The notes beneath the pieces are model-generated. The model had not been told where the DNA came from, searched no databases, and saw nothing but the letters and a program-made list of their open reading frames with translations. The translations under genes and the position numbers were made by a program. Source: CAZQQU01 sp964595625 (GTDB lineage: Bacteria; Bacteroidota; Bacteroidia; Flavobacteriales; Flavobacteriaceae). From it: a stretch of 64,000 bases of DNA. Where the stretch lies: positions 248,001 through 312,000 of the forward strand of contig CAZQQU010000002.1 of the NCBI GenBank assembly GCA_964595625.1, written 5' to 3'. The number at the start of each line of letters is the position of its first letter. Position 1 is the first letter of the stretch. This document shows, piece after piece, positions 51,920 through 60,324 of the stretch.

Positions 51920-52292
51920 GTTCTTTCTGGCACTTGCCATATTAAGTACTGTTACTATTTTAGTGGGTTCCATGGTGACTGTTGACCTACAACCCGATTT
52001 AGAAATTAAAATAAGCGATAAATTCATGCATGCTATCGCTTATTTTTTTTTAAGTGGCTTGTGGTTTTTAGCACTTTTACCTCAAAGGGGATACACCCTA
52101 AAAAATGTTTCGCTTATTGCGCTACTTGTATTTTTTTATGGCATAATCATTGAGGTGTTACAAGGTGCGTTTACACATACAAGAGAAGCAGATTTATACG
52201 ATATTCTTGCTAATTTTGTAGGAGTTGTTATAGCTGGGGTTTTAACTTTAGTTTTTATAAAATCGAAAATAACCCCGAAAGCAAAAAAATAA
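51885..52292 (+). CDS. VanZ-like small membrane protein
   Basis: 135 residues with four membrane segments. VanZ-like pattern: DKFMHAIAYFFLSGLWFLAL after the first helix, then YGIIIEVLQGAFTHTREADLYDILANFVGVVIAG. VanZ confers low-level teicoplanin resistance in enterococci; in Bacteroidetes the family is a common membrane protein of unknown role. It starts 35 bases inside gcvH in another frame. Confidence 0.85.
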   Translation: MHPNIKHLLTPKFFLALAILSTVTILVGSMVTVDLQPDLEIKISDKFMHAIAYFFLSGLWFLALLPQRGYTLKNVSLIALLVFFYGIIIEVLQGAFTHTREADLYDILANFVGVVIAGVLTLVFIKSKITPKAKK

Positions 52293-52343
52293 CTTTATTA
52301 TCAATTAGAAATTATTTACATTAGCAGTTCAAATTAAAGTGTC

Positions 52344-53060
52344 ATGGAAAATAAAAAAAATCCAAAAGCCGATGTAGCCAAAAATAGCTCAACTTATTTT
52401 TTATTAGGTGTGGCTTGTATGGTGATATTATCGTATTATTTGATAGAGTTTAAGACCTACGATCGTAAAGATGTTGAGGTGAGCTCTCTGGTATTGGAAG
52501 AAGAATTAATTGAAGATATTCCTATTACCAGTACTCCACCACCGCCACCACCGCCACCACCACCATCTCCGGAGGTGATTACTGTTGTGGAAAATGAAGT
52601 CGAAATTGAAGAAACCATAATCGAATCTACGGAAACCTCTCAAATGGATTTTGTTGAGATTGTTGAAATTCAAGAAATTGAAGAGGTAGAAGAAGTGATT
52701 GAGTCCGTACCTTTTGCCGTCATTGAAAATGTACCTGTTTTTCCGGGTTGTGAAAGAGAAAAAAATAATGACGGACGTAAAAAATGTATGTCTGATAAAA
52801 TCAATGAATTTGTACATAGTAAATTTAATACCGGTTTAGCAGACGACCTAGGACTTACCGGACGCCAAAGAATATCTGTGACCTTTAAAATAAATAGCAA
52901 AGGAGATGTTGTAGATGTAATGGCTCGTGCTCCACACCCACGTTTAGAATCAGAAGCCAAAAGAGTGATTCAGTTATTACCTAAAATGACACCAGGTAAG
53001 CAAAGAGGAAAAGCTGTGGATGTACCTTACTCTTTACCAATTATTTTCCAAGTCGAATAG
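52344..53060 (+). CDS. energy transducer TonB-like protein 1
   Basis: 238 residues. Short cytoplasmic N-terminus, one membrane helix (TYFLLGVACMVILSYYLI), a run of ten prolines after TST (~65-76), an acidic Glu/Ile-rich linker, then a TonB C-terminal domain: VPVFPGCEREKNNDGRKKCMSD, RISVTFKINSKGDVVDVMARAPHPRLESEAKRVIQLLPKM. It should couple the proton-motive force to outer-membrane receptors. ExbB/D are not nearby. Ends before a terminator, then a second copy follows. Confidence 0.9.
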   Translation: MENKKNPKADVAKNSSTYFLLGVACMVILSYYLIEFKTYDRKDVEVSSLVLEEELIEDIPITSTPPPPPPPPPPSPEVITVVENEVEIEETIIESTETSQMDFVEIVEIQEIEEVEEVIESVPFAVIENVPVFPGCEREKNNDGRKKCMSDKINEFVHSKFNTGLADDLGLTGRQRISVTFKINSKGDVVDVMARAPHPRLESEAKRVIQLLPKMTPGKQRGKAVDVPYSLPIIFQVE

Positions 53061-53083
53061 TTTTTTAATATTTAAAAAATACA

Positions 53084-53117
53084 AAAGCCGCTTTTTTATT
53101 AAAGCGGCTTTTTTTTG
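53084..53117 (+). terminator. terminator after TonB-like gene 1
   Basis: 11-bp stem aaagccgcttt / aaagcggcttt plus T8, 24 bases after the stop. Confidence 0.9.
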
Positions 53118-53160
53118 GCACTTATATTGATATTATCCTAGTAACTAAAAACCAGTAGCC

Positions 53161-53970
53161 ATGAAACAAATACATCAACTATTGGCTTTTTTTAACGGGA
53201 GTAAAAAAAGTCGCCAACCCAGTAAAAAAGAAGTACAACTACAGTATAATTCGACTTCCTTTTTTTTGTTAGGAATTATCCTGGTATCGATAGGCGTTTG
53301 GGTACTAGCAGAAACTAATTTTAAAGTAGATCAACTCGCCTATGTGGATCCTACAAAGCCTCAATTACCGGAGGAGAATTTTAATTTTACAATCAATTTG
53401 ATAGACACTGAGGTCAAACAAGAACCCCATAAACAAGAGGAGGTAAAAAAAATAGAAAAAAAAGTAATTCAGCATGTCAAGCCGATTGAAGATGACCAGT
53501 CTTTAGAGCCCACGGATACTGAGATTATTCCGGATGATAACAAGGCTATTCCAACAAATACAACGCCAACCAACCCGGAACCCTATGTGGAACCCAAAAT
53601 CGATGACCACACCCCTCAGTACCTGCATACCGTAGAGCTAGTACCGGTGTTTCCAGGCTGCGGTAACCTGAAGGATAATGCCTCACGCATACAATGTATG
53701 TCTGAAGAAATTCATAAAATTATTAATCGCCGGTTCAATCATTCGATTATCGATCGGCTGGGAGTAGAAAAAGAGGTTAAAATTTATGTGAATTTTGTGG
53801 TGGACCAATCGGGTTATGTAACCCAAATACAAGCTAGATCTCCTTATCCACAACTCGATTTAGAAGCCCAGCGCGTATTGGGTTATATTCCTCAATTAGA
53901 ACCGGCCTTACAAAACGATAAGCCCGTTAATGTGGTTTATAATTTACCTATCGTAATTCAAGTATATTGA
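53161..53970 (+). CDS. energy transducer TonB-like protein 2
   Basis: 269 residues, paralogous to the gene before it: cytoplasmic basic start, one helix (TSFFLLGIILVSIGVWVLA), a Lys/Glu/Pro spacer and a TonB C-terminal domain with LVPVFPGCGNLKDNASRIQCMSEEIHKIINRRF and VYNLPIVIQVY. The spacer is mixed-charge rather than polyproline. Separate terminators imply separate transcription from copy 1. Confidence 0.88.
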   Translation: MKQIHQLLAFFNGSKKSRQPSKKEVQLQYNSTSFFLLGIILVSIGVWVLAETNFKVDQLAYVDPTKPQLPEENFNFTINLIDTEVKQEPHKQEEVKKIEKKVIQHVKPIEDDQSLEPTDTEIIPDDNKAIPTNTTPTNPEPYVEPKIDDHTPQYLHTVELVPVFPGCGNLKDNASRIQCMSEEIHKIINRRFNHSIIDRLGVEKEVKIYVNFVVDQSGYVTQIQARSPYPQLDLEAQRVLGYIPQLEPALQNDKPVNVVYNLPIVIQVY

Positions 53971-53987
53971 GATACATTTACCTGAGG

Positions 53988-54012
53988 AACCCGCTTTTAG
54001 CGGGTTTTTTTA
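53988..54012 (+). terminator. terminator after TonB-like gene 2
   Basis: Stem aacccgc / gcgggtt and T-run, 17 bases after the stop. Confidence 0.85.
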
Positions 54013-54037
54013 TACCCTTAGTTCTGTCGGTTTTTAC

Positions 54038-54045
54038 TACCTTTG
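54038..54045 (+). promoter_or_regulatory. TAnnTTTG box upstream of hemB
   Basis: TACCTTTG, 21 bases before the hemB ATG at 54067. Confidence 0.45.
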
Positions 54046-54066
54046 CTTTTGAAAATAATCAGTTCT

Positions 54067-55053
54067 ATGTTTCCGCATAACAGATACCGCAGATTGCGTA
54101 CTGGAGAATCCATCCGGTCCCTAGTTCGTGAAACCCAAATCACTCCCAACGATTTTATAGTGCCACTTTTTGTGGTAGAAGGAAAAGGGGTAAAAGAAGC
54201 CATACCTTCTATGCCTGACTATTATCGGTATAGTTTGGATGTGTTGAAAAAAGAGGTGAAGGTTTTATGGAATTTAGGACTGAAATCGGTGTTGCTATTC
54301 GTTAAAGTAGACGACACACTCAAAGACAATACCGCTTCAGAGGCATTAAACCCGGATGGTTTAATGCAACGAGCTATTCAAGTGGTCAAAGAAACCTGCC
54401 CCCAGATGGTGGTAATGACTGACGTAGCATTAGATCCCTATTCTTCGTTGGGCCACGACGGGATAGTACATGGTGGAGAAATTCTTAACGATGCCACCAA
54501 TGCGGTCCTAGCAGAAATGAGCCTTTCGCACGCACAAGCAGGAGCTGATTTTGTTGCCCCGAGTGATATGATGGACGGGCGAATTTTTGAAATTCGAGCC
54601 CTTTTAGAAGATGAAGGGTTTCACCACGTTGGGATTATGAGTTATAGTGCCAAATACGCTTCCGCTTTTTACGGACCTTTTCGTGATGCACTTGATTCGG
54701 CTCCCGTTTCAACTAAAGAAGTACCGCAAGATAAAAAAACCTACCAAATGGATCCGGCCAATCGGCTCGAAGCACTTAAAGAAACTTGGGCAGACATAGA
54801 AGAAGGAGCCGATATAGTTATGGTTAAGCCCGGCATTTGCTATCTCGATATCGTTAGAGAGGTTAAGAATTCGGTGCAAGTTCCAGTGGCTGTTTATCAG
54901 GTGAGTGGAGAATATGCCATGATTAAAGCTGCCGCAGAAAGAGGTTGGTTGGATCATGATCAAATTGTTATGGAACAAATTACGGCAATTAAAAGAGCCG
55001 GAGCCGATATGATAGCGAGTTATTTTGCAGCCGATGTGGTTAAACTCTTGTAA
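54067..55053 (+). CDS. hemB: delta-aminolevulinic acid dehydratase (porphobilinogen synthase)
   Basis: 328 residues from ATG 54067 (MFPHNRYRRLRTGESIR); an upstream TTG at 54043 lies in the promoter box. Active-site lysines are in GIMSYSAKYASAFYGPFRDA and MVKPGICYLD. The metal region VALDPYSSLGHDGIV lacks the Cys-rich zinc site, so it looks like the magnesium-type. It joins two ALA molecules to porphobilinogen for heme, and so supplies the cytochromes encoded upstream. Confidence 0.96.
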   Translation: MFPHNRYRRLRTGESIRSLVRETQITPNDFIVPLFVVEGKGVKEAIPSMPDYYRYSLDVLKKEVKVLWNLGLKSVLLFVKVDDTLKDNTASEALNPDGLMQRAIQVVKETCPQMVVMTDVALDPYSSLGHDGIVHGGEILNDATNAVLAEMSLSHAQAGADFVAPSDMMDGRIFEIRALLEDEGFHHVGIMSYSAKYASAFYGPFRDALDSAPVSTKEVPQDKKTYQMDPANRLEALKETWADIEEGADIVMVKPGICYLDIVREVKNSVQVPVAVYQVSGEYAMIKAAAERGWLDHDQIVMEQITAIKRAGADMIASYFAADVVKLL

Positions 55054-55096
55054 GTTTTTTCTTTAAAAATCAAAAAAAATACCAAAATATAATCCG

Positions 55097-55104
55097 TATC
55101 TTTG
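55097..55104 (+). promoter_or_regulatory. TAnnTTTG box upstream of metK, long leader
   Basis: TATCTTTG. It predicts an untranslated leader of about 145 bases before metK, with two hairpins: CTCAAAA..TTTTGAG (55144-55161) and CAGTA..TACTG (55176-55192). Confidence 0.45.
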
Positions 55105-55254
55105 CCGCTGATTGAGGATAAATTTGACTGATTGCAACCTCATCTCAAAATGTTTTTTGAGTAAAAATGCTAAAACAGTACCTTATTTACTGCTACTAGG
55201 TCAAATTTTCTTCTCTATTTTTTTATTAAAGTTAAAACAAATAACCTATTTGTA

Positions 55255-56505
55255 ATGGCCTATTTATTTACCTCTGAAAGTGTCTCTGAAGGACATCCCG
55301 ATAAAGTAGCAGACCAAATTAGTGACGCATTGTTAGACCATTTCTTGGCTTTTGATCCCCAATCCAAAGTGGCTTGTGAAACCCTAGTTACTACTGGACA
55401 AGTTATCTTGGCCGGAGAGGTGCGAAGCGAAACCTATCTCGATCTTCAACAAATTGCCAGAAACACCATTAATAAAATTGGCTATACCAAAGATGAATAC
55501 CAATTTAGCGGGAATTCATGTGGGGTAATTTCCTTAATACACGAACAATCACAAGATATCAACCGAGGTGTTGAAAGAGAAGATAACGAACAAGGAGCGG
55601 GTGATCAGGGGATGATGTTTGGTTATGCGACCAGCGAAACTGAAAATTTTATGCCTTTGGCGTTAGATATTTCCCACCGTATAGTGCGTGAATTAGCAGC
55701 CATTCGACGGGAAAACAAAGAAATGACTTATCTGCGTCCGGATTCCAAGAGTCAGGTAACTATCGAATACAGCGATGATAATATCCCCCAACGTATTGTT
55801 ACTATTGTAGTTTCTACACAGCATGATGAGTTTGATAGCGATACCCAAATGCTGGAAAAAATTAAAGAGGACATCATTGGTATTTTAATACCTCGTGTCA
55901 AAGCGCAATTGCCGAGCTATGTACAAACTATGTTTGATGACAACATTCAATATTTTATTAACCCTACTGGGAAATTTGTAATCGGTGGTCCTCACGGCGA
56001 TACCGGACTCACCGGAAGAAAAATTATTGTGGACACCTACGGAGGTAAAGGAGCCCATGGAGGAGGTGCTTTTTCAGGGAAAGACCCAAGCAAAGTGGAT
56101 AGAAGTGCCGCTTATGCCGCCCGCCACATTGCCAAAAACTTAGTGGCTGCGGGTATTGCTGATGAAGTGTTGGTACAACTAAGTTACGCTATCGGAGTCG
56201 TAGAACCAGTATCGATTTCGGTTAATACCTTTGGGAGCTCACCGTTGAACCTCACCGATGGTGAAATTGCAGCGGTAATTACACAATTGTTTGACCTTAG
56301 GCCAGCGGCTATTGAGAAAAATTTAAAATTGAGAAATCCTATTTATAGTGAAACTGCCTCATACGGCCACTTTGGTAAAGAACCTCAAACTATCCGTAAG
56401 ATTTTTGAAAGCCCGTATTCGGGGCGTCAAGAATTGGATGTAGAGCTCTTTACTTGGGAAAAATTAGATCGGGTAGCCGATATTCGTAAAGCATTTGGAT
56501 TTTAA
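55255..56505 (+). CDS. metK: S-adenosylmethionine synthetase
   Basis: 416 residues. Opens FTSESVSEGHPDKVADQISDALLD with the ATP/metal-binding block, followed by GAGDQGMMFGYA, GPHGDTGLTGRKIIVDTYGG and GGGAFSGKDPSKVDRSAAYAAR. It makes S-adenosylmethionine from ATP and methionine. It converges on the anti-sigma-like gene 10 bases away. Confidence 0.98.
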   Translation: MAYLFTSESVSEGHPDKVADQISDALLDHFLAFDPQSKVACETLVTTGQVILAGEVRSETYLDLQQIARNTINKIGYTKDEYQFSGNSCGVISLIHEQSQDINRGVEREDNEQGAGDQGMMFGYATSETENFMPLALDISHRIVRELAAIRRENKEMTYLRPDSKSQVTIEYSDDNIPQRIVTIVVSTQHDEFDSDTQMLEKIKEDIIGILIPRVKAQLPSYVQTMFDDNIQYFINPTGKFVIGGPHGDTGLTGRKIIVDTYGGKGAHGGGAFSGKDPSKVDRSAAYAARHIAKNLVAAGIADEVLVQLSYAIGVVEPVSISVNTFGSSPLNLTDGEIAAVITQLFDLRPAAIEKNLKLRNPIYSETASYGHFGKEPQTIRKIFESPYSGRQELDVELFTWEKLDRVADIRKAFGF

Positions 56506-56515
56506 TCCTCGTTGG

Positions 56516-57241
56516 CTACAATTTTTTGATTAGTTTTTGTGCCCGAGCATATTCTTCTGAAGTCGGAGAAATTTGCTCTAATAAAGCTTTACACCGCTGG
56601 AGATCCTCTTGTTTTAATTGACTCAAAGCAGCGTGCCAAAGTGCTTGGTTCTGATAGGGAGAGGCTTTTGAAACCAAATTTTTAAAATGAAAATCTGCTC
56701 GCTCAAAATCGTTTATTTCTGTCAAAGATATAGCTAAGTAGAGTTCGTATTCGGCACTGCCCGTTTCAGTATATAAACGCTCTAATAAAGTCACAGCTTT
56801 CTTGTAATTTCTTTGATTAAATGCATCTGAAGCCTCTATGGGTAATTGAGGCTGTTCTCCTCGGACGGTTAGATTAATAGGCGCGTAGTCGTTGTAATCA
56901 CTAAAAACGGGTGGTTGTGTATTGACAAAGAAAAATAGTCCAATCAATACGGCCACAGAAGCTGCTATACCCCATTTCCATAGTTGAATTCTAGAAGATT
57001 TTGATTCCGGTGCTGATTGGAAGTACCGATCTCCTATTTGACGGATATTTTTTTCTACGGCTTGCCGTTCGGATTCCTTTTCAAATCGAGCTTTAAGATA
57101 GCTATACCCCTCCCGGTATAATTCAAATTCTTGCCGAAATTCAGCATCGGTGTTAAGACGATGTTCGAAATCTACTCTTTCGTTTTCAGAAAGTTCTTCC
57201 GACAGATAAGCATCCATTAATTGAATATCTTGCTCCTTCAT
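56516..57241 (-). CDS. membrane-anchored putative anti-sigma / TPR-like protein
   Basis: 241 residues from ATG 57241, which shares 1 base with the sigma stop (TAATG). N-terminal helical cytoplasmic part (IQLMDAYLSEELSENERVDFEHRLNTDAEFRQEFELY), typical of the zinc-less anti-sigma helices, one membrane helix (WGIAASVAVLIGLFFFV, ~92-108), then a TPR-like periplasmic part (AVTLLERLYTETGSAEYELYLAISLTEINDFERADFHFKNLV). It likely holds the neighbouring sigma factor inactive until a signal arrives. The FecR/anti-sigma function is inferred from position and layout only. Confidence 0.75.
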   Translation of the reverse strand: MKEQDIQLMDAYLSEELSENERVDFEHRLNTDAEFRQEFELYREGYSYLKARFEKESERQAVEKNIRQIGDRYFQSAPESKSSRIQLWKWGIAASVAVLIGLFFFVNTQPPVFSDYNDYAPINLTVRGEQPQLPIEASDAFNQRNYKKAVTLLERLYTETGSAEYELYLAISLTEINDFERADFHFKNLVSKASPYQNQALWHAALSQLKQEDLQRCKALLEQISPTSEEYARAQKLIKKL

Positions 57242-57822
57242 TACCAATGGTTTTTGAGGTGTTTAAACTCTGGAGAGTTTTTTGTAATTTGAATTAATTT
57301 GGAGATACACAACGATTTTCGTTTTCGGACATATCCATAAGTCATACCTAATTTTGCTGCCACTTCTTCTAAAGAATCCAACTGAAAAGCAGCCAGTAAA
57401 AGCTCTTTGCAACCCGCTCCGATAGCTTCAAAGGCCTTTTCAAACAAACTTAACTTTTGTGCATATAGTTCCGACTCTTCTACCAATTGTTCGGTATCAT
57501 CGCTGATAGATACTTTTTCGTCTTCTATTGTTACCCAATGGGATGATTTTTTTTTCAACTCATTAAGCCATTTTCTCTTGCATAACAAGAAAAAATAGGC
57601 GTCAAAGGGACAACTAAGTTGTAATCCTTTTTCTGTGGCTTGACGATACAGGGTTATTAAAACTTCTTGAATAACATCTTGAGCTCGTTCAACATCGCCA
57701 TTATTCTGACAAATGTAGTGGATTACCTTGGGAGCAAACTTGTCGTATATAGTTTGAATAATAAAAGAATTGTTGGATACCAATCCATCAATATATTTTT
57801 GGTCTGTATGAACTTCAGGCAT
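57241..57822 (-). CDS. ECF-type RNA polymerase sigma factor
   Basis: 193 residues. Region 2 (~25-90): FAPKVIHYICQNNGDVERAQDVIQEVLITLYRQA, then FFLLCKRKWLNELKKK. Region 4 (~135-190): FEAIGAGCKELLLAAFQLDSLEEVAAKLGMTYGYVRKRKSLCISKLIQ, the helix-turn-helix reading -35 elements. Divergent from the lipoprotein genes and coupled by a TAATG overlap to the membrane protein that follows. The GGTAAC-N17-TAT motifs at 57891 and 59179 are its likely targets. Confidence 0.87.
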   Translation of the reverse strand: MPEVHTDQKYIDGLVSNNSFIIQTIYDKFAPKVIHYICQNNGDVERAQDVIQEVLITLYRQATEKGLQLSCPFDAYFFLLCKRKWLNELKKKSSHWVTIEDEKVSISDDTEQLVEESELYAQKLSLFEKAFEAIGAGCKELLLAAFQLDSLEEVAAKLGMTYGYVRKRKSLCISKLIQITKNSPEFKHLKNHW

Positions 57823-57890
57823 ACGAAGGCGTTGGAAAGTTGGTATAAAGGTATAAATTTTAGGTATAATAATATTTTTTTAAAAAAAAG

Positions 57891-57920
57891 GGTAACAAAA
57901 ACGAGAGACAGTTTATCTAG
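57891..57920 (+). promoter_or_regulatory. ECF-sigma promoter-like signature, copy 1
   Basis: GGTAAC (57891-57896), 17-base spacer, TATCTAG (57914-57920), in the 306-base gap between sigma gene and lipoprotein 1, reading toward lipoprotein 1. The 11-mer AGGGTAACAAA is shared with copy 2 at the same spacing. The predicted start near 57927 leaves a ~200-base leader. Confidence 0.5.
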
Positions 57921-57998
57921 CAATAGATGTTAATGTTCTTTAAATTTTTGGTTAGCCGTGCTTAAATAAGCGGTAATGATTGTGTTAGTTAGTTGTTG

Positions 57999-58040
57999 AA
58001 AACCCTGTGCTGATTTCCTTCTTTCTCAGTACGGGGTTTT
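57999..58040 (+). terminator. terminator/attenuator-like hairpin in the leader of lipoprotein 1
   Basis: 15-bp stem with 13 pairs: aaaaccctgtgctga / tcagtacggggtttt, 12-base loop, then CTTTTC. It lies after the promoter-like motif and 88 bases before the gene, so it can end or pause transcription before the gene is read. Confidence 0.55.
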
Positions 58041-58128
58041 CTTTTCAGGGTTTAAAAATTTTTAATGGATACAAACAATTTAATTTATACATTTAATGTA
58101 TGGATAGAAAAACCGAAGAATTTTAATT

Positions 58129-59094
58129 ATGAAATGTAATTTCATTGTTTGTTGTCTAGTATTTCTACTACTGGGTTGTCAACAAGAAACTTGTTGTGAT
58201 AATCCCGAAGAAACAGAACAGATTAATTTTCCGGGACCGGAAGAATTTGAAAATCTACGTTCCCTAGCCTGTGATATGCTCGTACAGGAGCATATTTTTA
58301 TGGCCGAGGAAGGTACCCAGTTTACTTCTGAAGAAGGTGTTGTAATCCAGGTTTTTCAAAATTGCTTCACCTTTGAGGATGGATCTCCGGTCGTAGGAGA
58401 AGTGACTTTACGATTTATCGAAATATACCAACGTGCCGATATGCTATTGTGTAATAAAACTACCCTCGGATTAAACAATTTTGGAAGCAAGCAACAACTT
58501 ATAACAGCCGGTATTTTCTTGGTAGAGTTTTATCAAAACAACCAAAAATTGCAAAACCATTGTGAGGTGCTATTAGCTGTACCTGTTGAAAATTCAGGGG
58601 GAGCTCAACAAGAAATGATGGTTTGGAGTGGTGAAACTACGCCTAATCATTCCTTGCTTTGGCAAACCGAATCGTCAGCTTTTGTTTTCGTCGAGGCAGA
58701 ACGTTACCAAACTTTTGTTGTCGGTCTAAATGGTTGGATTTCTATTGCCAAACTTCCGCCCCCAACCAACTCCAAAACTACTGTGCAAGTATTGGTTTCT
58801 CGAGATTATCATTTTGAGAATGCAGCTGTATATTTAGCGTATAGCGGACAAAAATATGGACTTTCGCACTTGGATGTGTATGATATAAATACCCATACTT
58901 TTGATGAGTTTTATAATGAAATTCCCGTTGGAGAAAACATCCATTTAATTTTTGTGACAGCTGATGATGATCAGTGGAGATACCAAATCACTTCCTTTGA
59001 AATTACTGAAAGCCAAATCATACCTATGTTGTACGGCACTACCCAAAAAATTTCTCAAGCGGAACTTAAAGCCATTCTCAACCAACTCGATTAA
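58129..59094 (+). CDS. lipoprotein of unknown family, paralog 1
   Basis: 321 residues. Signal and lipobox VFLLLGC, then Cys-rich ETCCDNPEE. The rest is a beta-rich domain with FTSEEGVVIQVFQNCFTFEDGSPVVGEVTLRFIEIYQRADMLLCNKTT, ITAGIFLVEFYQNNQKL and VPVENSGGAQQEMMVWSGE. Pattern and length match paralog 2 (next gene). I recognise no named domain; the EGVVIQV/GEVTLRF segment resembles a beta-sandwich used in Bacteroidetes surface lipoproteins. Function unknown. Confidence 0.75.
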   Translation: MKCNFIVCCLVFLLLGCQQETCCDNPEETEQINFPGPEEFENLRSLACDMLVQEHIFMAEEGTQFTSEEGVVIQVFQNCFTFEDGSPVVGEVTLRFIEIYQRADMLLCNKTTLGLNNFGSKQQLITAGIFLVEFYQNNQKLQNHCEVLLAVPVENSGGAQQEMMVWSGETTPNHSLLWQTESSAFVFVEAERYQTFVVGLNGWISIAKLPPPTNSKTTVQVLVSRDYHFENAAVYLAYSGQKYGLSHLDVYDINTHTFDEFYNEIPVGENIHLIFVTADDDQWRYQITSFEITESQIIPMLYGTTQKISQAELKAILNQLD

Positions 59095-59113
59095 GAGTTT
59101 TGGGAAGTAAAAT

Positions 59114-59154
59114 AAATAAAACAAGGCGCTGTATTACAGCGCCTTGTTTTATTT
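59114..59154. terminator. strong bidirectional terminator between the two lipoprotein genes
   Basis: Perfect 19-bp stem aaataaaacaaggcgctgt / acagcgccttgttttattt with a 3-base loop, 20 bases after the stop of paralog 1. Confidence 0.85.
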
Positions 59155-59178
59155 GTGTCCGATTTTTTTTCCCGTAAG

Positions 59179-59208
59179 GGTAACAAATTACAGCTTCGGT
59201 GTATATAA
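59179..59208 (+). promoter_or_regulatory. ECF-sigma promoter-like signature, copy 2
   Basis: GGTAAC (59179-59184), 17-base spacer, TATATAA (59202-59208), 67 bases before the ATG of lipoprotein 2 and just after a terminator, so gene 2 has its own start. Confidence 0.55.
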
Positions 59209-59274
59209 AGTTGAAATCAAATAAAATGAGTATCAACACCTCCGAAATTATATTCGGATCAAAAATTTAAAATC

Positions 59275-60237
59275 ATGAAAAAAGTATCATTAATGCTAGG
59301 TTTAGTTGTTTTAGGAAGTTTCTTTTATACCAGTTGTTCCAAAGAGGACGACGGACCACTTCCGAACGAGGAAGAAATTCCGTATGTGTACAACCCGCCG
59401 ACTCAACAGGAGTTTCGTGCAAAGCAAGAAGAGGTTTTTGAATCCATTATTCAAACCACCACTTTTAACGCTGAAGAGGGATTGTTTTTTGAATCAGAGC
59501 GAGGAGCATTTCTTCAAATTTTTCCAAATTGTCTTAGTTTAAACGATAGCCCGGTGACCGGAGAAGTGACACTTCGTTTTGCCGAAATCTATGACCGAGG
59601 TTGGATGCTAGCCACCAATAAAACCGTCACCGGTAAAAAACCGGATAATACGTACGAACAATTAAATTCGGGAGGGGAGTTTTTAATTGAAGTGTATCAG
59701 GACGGTGAGTTGCTATCTGTAGAATTATGTGGGGGTATGTTATTAAATGTACCGGTAGATAATACAGAAAGTGATATGGATCAAATGCAACCCTTTTTGG
59801 GGGAAATTGATGAGGCGGGCAACCTGGTTTGGGTACAGCAACAATCCGAGTTTTGGGTGGGTGAAATTCAAAACGCACCGGGCTTATTTTACAATGCTTT
59901 TATAAACGATTTTGGTTGGTTTAACTGTGATTATTTTATGAACTTTCCGGATCCTAAAACTTCACTTCAAATCGCAGTGCCTCAGGGCTATGATCACCAA
60001 AATTCTGCGATCTATATAGCTTTACCTAATGAACCCAACAGTTTGGGCCTGTTGTATGGTGAATTGCCCATCGGTCTCGATGCGCATATTATATTTCTCT
60101 CTACAGAAGGTGAGGATTATAGATATGCCGTTCAATCCATCACCATTGAAGCCGATCAATCACTGATTTTTACCATCGAAGAAACCTCGGTAGTTAGCCA
60201 TACCGAGTTGATTGCAGCCATAGACGCACTGCCTTAA
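59275..60237 (+). CDS. lipoprotein of unknown family, paralog 2
   Basis: 320 residues. Signal and lipobox (MLGLVVLGSFFYTSC), acidic linker (KEDDGPLPNEEE), then a domain parallel to paralog 1: FNAEEGLFFESERGAFLQIFPNCLSLNDSPVTGEVTLRFAEIYDRGWMLATNKTV, LNSGGEFLIEVYQDGELL, LLNVPVDNTESDMDQMQPFLGE, YDHQNSAIYIALP. The order of motifs and spacing match paralog 1, so they arose by duplication; the C-rich start of paralog 1 is missing here. Probably surface or periplasmic. Function unknown. Confidence 0.77.
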   Translation: MKKVSLMLGLVVLGSFFYTSCSKEDDGPLPNEEEIPYVYNPPTQQEFRAKQEEVFESIIQTTTFNAEEGLFFESERGAFLQIFPNCLSLNDSPVTGEVTLRFAEIYDRGWMLATNKTVTGKKPDNTYEQLNSGGEFLIEVYQDGELLSVELCGGMLLNVPVDNTESDMDQMQPFLGEIDEAGNLVWVQQQSEFWVGEIQNAPGLFYNAFINDFGWFNCDYFMNFPDPKTSLQIAVPQGYDHQNSAIYIALPNEPNSLGLLYGELPIGLDAHIIFLSTEGEDYRYAVQSITIEADQSLIFTIEETSVVSHTELIAAIDALP

Positions 60238-60252
60238 AAGTGCTTTTTTTCG

Positions 60253-60292
60253 AAAAGTGGACTTACCCCATTCAGTGAGTCCACTTTTTTGT
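60253..60292 (+). terminator. terminator after lipoprotein 2
   Basis: 11-bp stem aaaagtggact / agtccactttt with a 14-base loop and T-run, 16 bases after the stop. The PKD gene follows 33 bases later. Confidence 0.8.
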
Positions 60293-60324
60293 ATTTTTAA
60301 TCCAGTTAATTCCAGCTATATCCT

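Noticed and set aside
55105..55254. SAM-II riboswitch before metK
   Set aside because: No SAM-II or SAM-I core sequence was found; only small hairpins are visible.
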